DNA from: Clostridia bacterium
GTDB taxonomy: Bacteria > Bacillota > Clostridia > Oscillospirales > Acutalibacteraceae
Direction of reading: 5' to 3'
Assembly (NCBI GenBank): GCA_024689165.1
Contig: JAILDS010000100.1
Coordinates: 1 to 6,493, forward strand
Length of the DNA stretch: 6,493 nucleotides
How positions within the stretch are numbered: position 1 is the stretch's first letter; the number at the start of each line of letters is the position of its first letter. Positions 5,866-6,493 of the stretch are shown here, one piece after another. The notes beneath the pieces were generated by a model. That model was not told where the DNA came from. It worked only from the letters and a program-made list of their open reading frames with translations, and did no database searches. The translations under genes and the position numbers were made by a program.

Positions 5866-6493
5866 AACAGGTAGACCCCCGATTCGAGCGCGACTATCTC
5901 AAAGCCGTTTGTACGGATGTATCGATAGACCGGCTCCGTGAATTCCAGCAGATCGGCGACAGAATAGTCTTTTTTGCTGACCGTTTTGACGGTCTTCGAC
6001 CCGTGCGAACAGATATACAGCTTCTCGTCGTCCGCGGTCAGGTCGACAGGTCTGCCGAAGGTAGTGACAGAAGTGCCGCCTATGCGCATCGTTATAAGAT
6101 CGCGTTCGGGGCTGTACCGGATAATAAGGTTCTCCCGCGGGACGCAGCACCACACGTCGCCGTCCTGAGCGGCTGCGCCCATGGCGGGCTGGTTCCTGTA
6201 ATAGAGCCTGCCTGTGCGCACGAGGTCGTGCTCGGCGTCGAATATACCGGTGTCGCCGTTGGTGTAGATGACGAAGGTCGAGCCGTCCGCGAGCTGAGCG
6301 CAGGAACATGATACCGTATCGGTCAGTACCGACGCGATGTCCTCATAAAACGACCCGAATTTATATTCCAGGTATTTTTCATACGCGATCCTGTCGATGG
6401 CGCGCGTCCTCACGTCGAACGAGAAGAAAGAGAGCTCGTTCGACGCTGTGCCCGAAACGCCCGCGATGGCGAAAACTGCGCCTGCGGGGTGAC
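5862..6493 (-). CDS. Unrecognised beta-rich, beta-propeller-like protein, 5' end outside the window
   Basis: The C-terminal 209 residues are visible; the frame is open to the right edge, so the start is outside. A GTG at 6413 is in frame, but coding-like sequence continues upstream of it (HPAGAVFAIAG...SNELSFFSFDV), so I do not take GTG as the start. I do not recognise a named family. The sequence alternates short strands and turns in units of about 40-50 residues, for example DGSTFVIYTNGDTGIFD, DGDVWCCVPRENLIIRYS, DDEKLYICSHGSKTVKTV and TNGFEIVALESGVYLL. These resemble beta-propeller blades in which a 'value shown, then next item' pattern recurs. No catalytic motif or membrane segment is seen in this part; whether a signal peptide exists is unknown. 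Its stop overlaps the dipeptidase start (ATGA), so the two are probably co-translated. Function is not assignable. Confidence 0.72.
   Translation of the reverse strand, partial: HPAGAVFAIAGVSGTASNELSFFSFDVRTRAIDRIAYEKYLEYKFGSFYEDIASVLTDTVSCSCAQLADGSTFVIYTNGDTGIFDAEHDLVRTGRLYYRNQPAMGAAAQDGDVWCCVPRENLIIRYSPERDLITMRIGGTSVTTFGRPVDLTADDEKLYICSHGSKTVKTVSKKDYSVADLLEFTEPVYRYIRTNGFEIVALESGVYLL

Noticed and set aside
5862..6413. GTG at 6413 as the start of the propeller-like protein
   Set aside because: The frame continues upstream to the window edge with similar strand-like sequence, and no ribosome site precedes the GTG; the gene is more likely truncated by the window.

Overview
All six genes in this window read on the minus strand, so it is best read from position 6493 down to 1. 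The bases look GC-rich, with GC-rich third codon positions. Genes are packed with ATGA or TGATG start/stop overlaps. This, together with a PepV-type dipeptidase, a clostridial-style carrier protein (GLSSFD motif) and TTG start use, suggests an anaerobic Firmicute of the gut Clostridia/Oscillospiraceae type. That assignment is inference; there is no rRNA or marker gene here.

Region 6493-4423 is a two-gene block. The first gene, cut by the window edge, encodes the C-terminal ~209 residues of a repetitive, beta-rich protein that looks like a beta-propeller and has no assigned function. It overlaps by ATGA a complete M20 metallo-dipeptidase of PepV type. Region 4422-4306 is the only real intergenic gap. 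It holds a very good housekeeping-type promoter (TTGACA, 17-bp spacer, TAATAT with an extended -10 TG), overlaid by several inverted repeats that look like a repressor operator.

Region 4305-1 is the main item: a compact operon of four discrete proteins. They are a FadD-like acyl-AMP ligase (complete, TTG start), a free-standing NRPS condensation domain with intact HHxxxDG, a 71-residue acyl/peptidyl carrier protein, and a second FadD-like acyl-AMP ligase (cut by the left edge after about 361 residues). Genes 1/2 and 3/4 overlap at start and stop codons. Genes 2 and 3 are separated by 53 bases containing a hairpin followed by five T's. Together they look like a dissociated minimal NRPS/lipid-amide assembly line. 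A ligase would activate an acyl group as acyl-AMP and load it on the carrier protein, and the condensation enzyme would then transfer it to an amine (a free amine, an amino acid, or a second activated substrate). This resembles what I recall of small fatty-acid-amide clusters of gut Clostridia, but the product cannot be read from this window. Phosphopantetheinyl transferase, release and export genes are not present; if they exist they lie beyond position 1.

No RNA genes, mobile elements, CRISPR arrays or long direct repeats were seen. No stretch over 300 bases lacks a gene.
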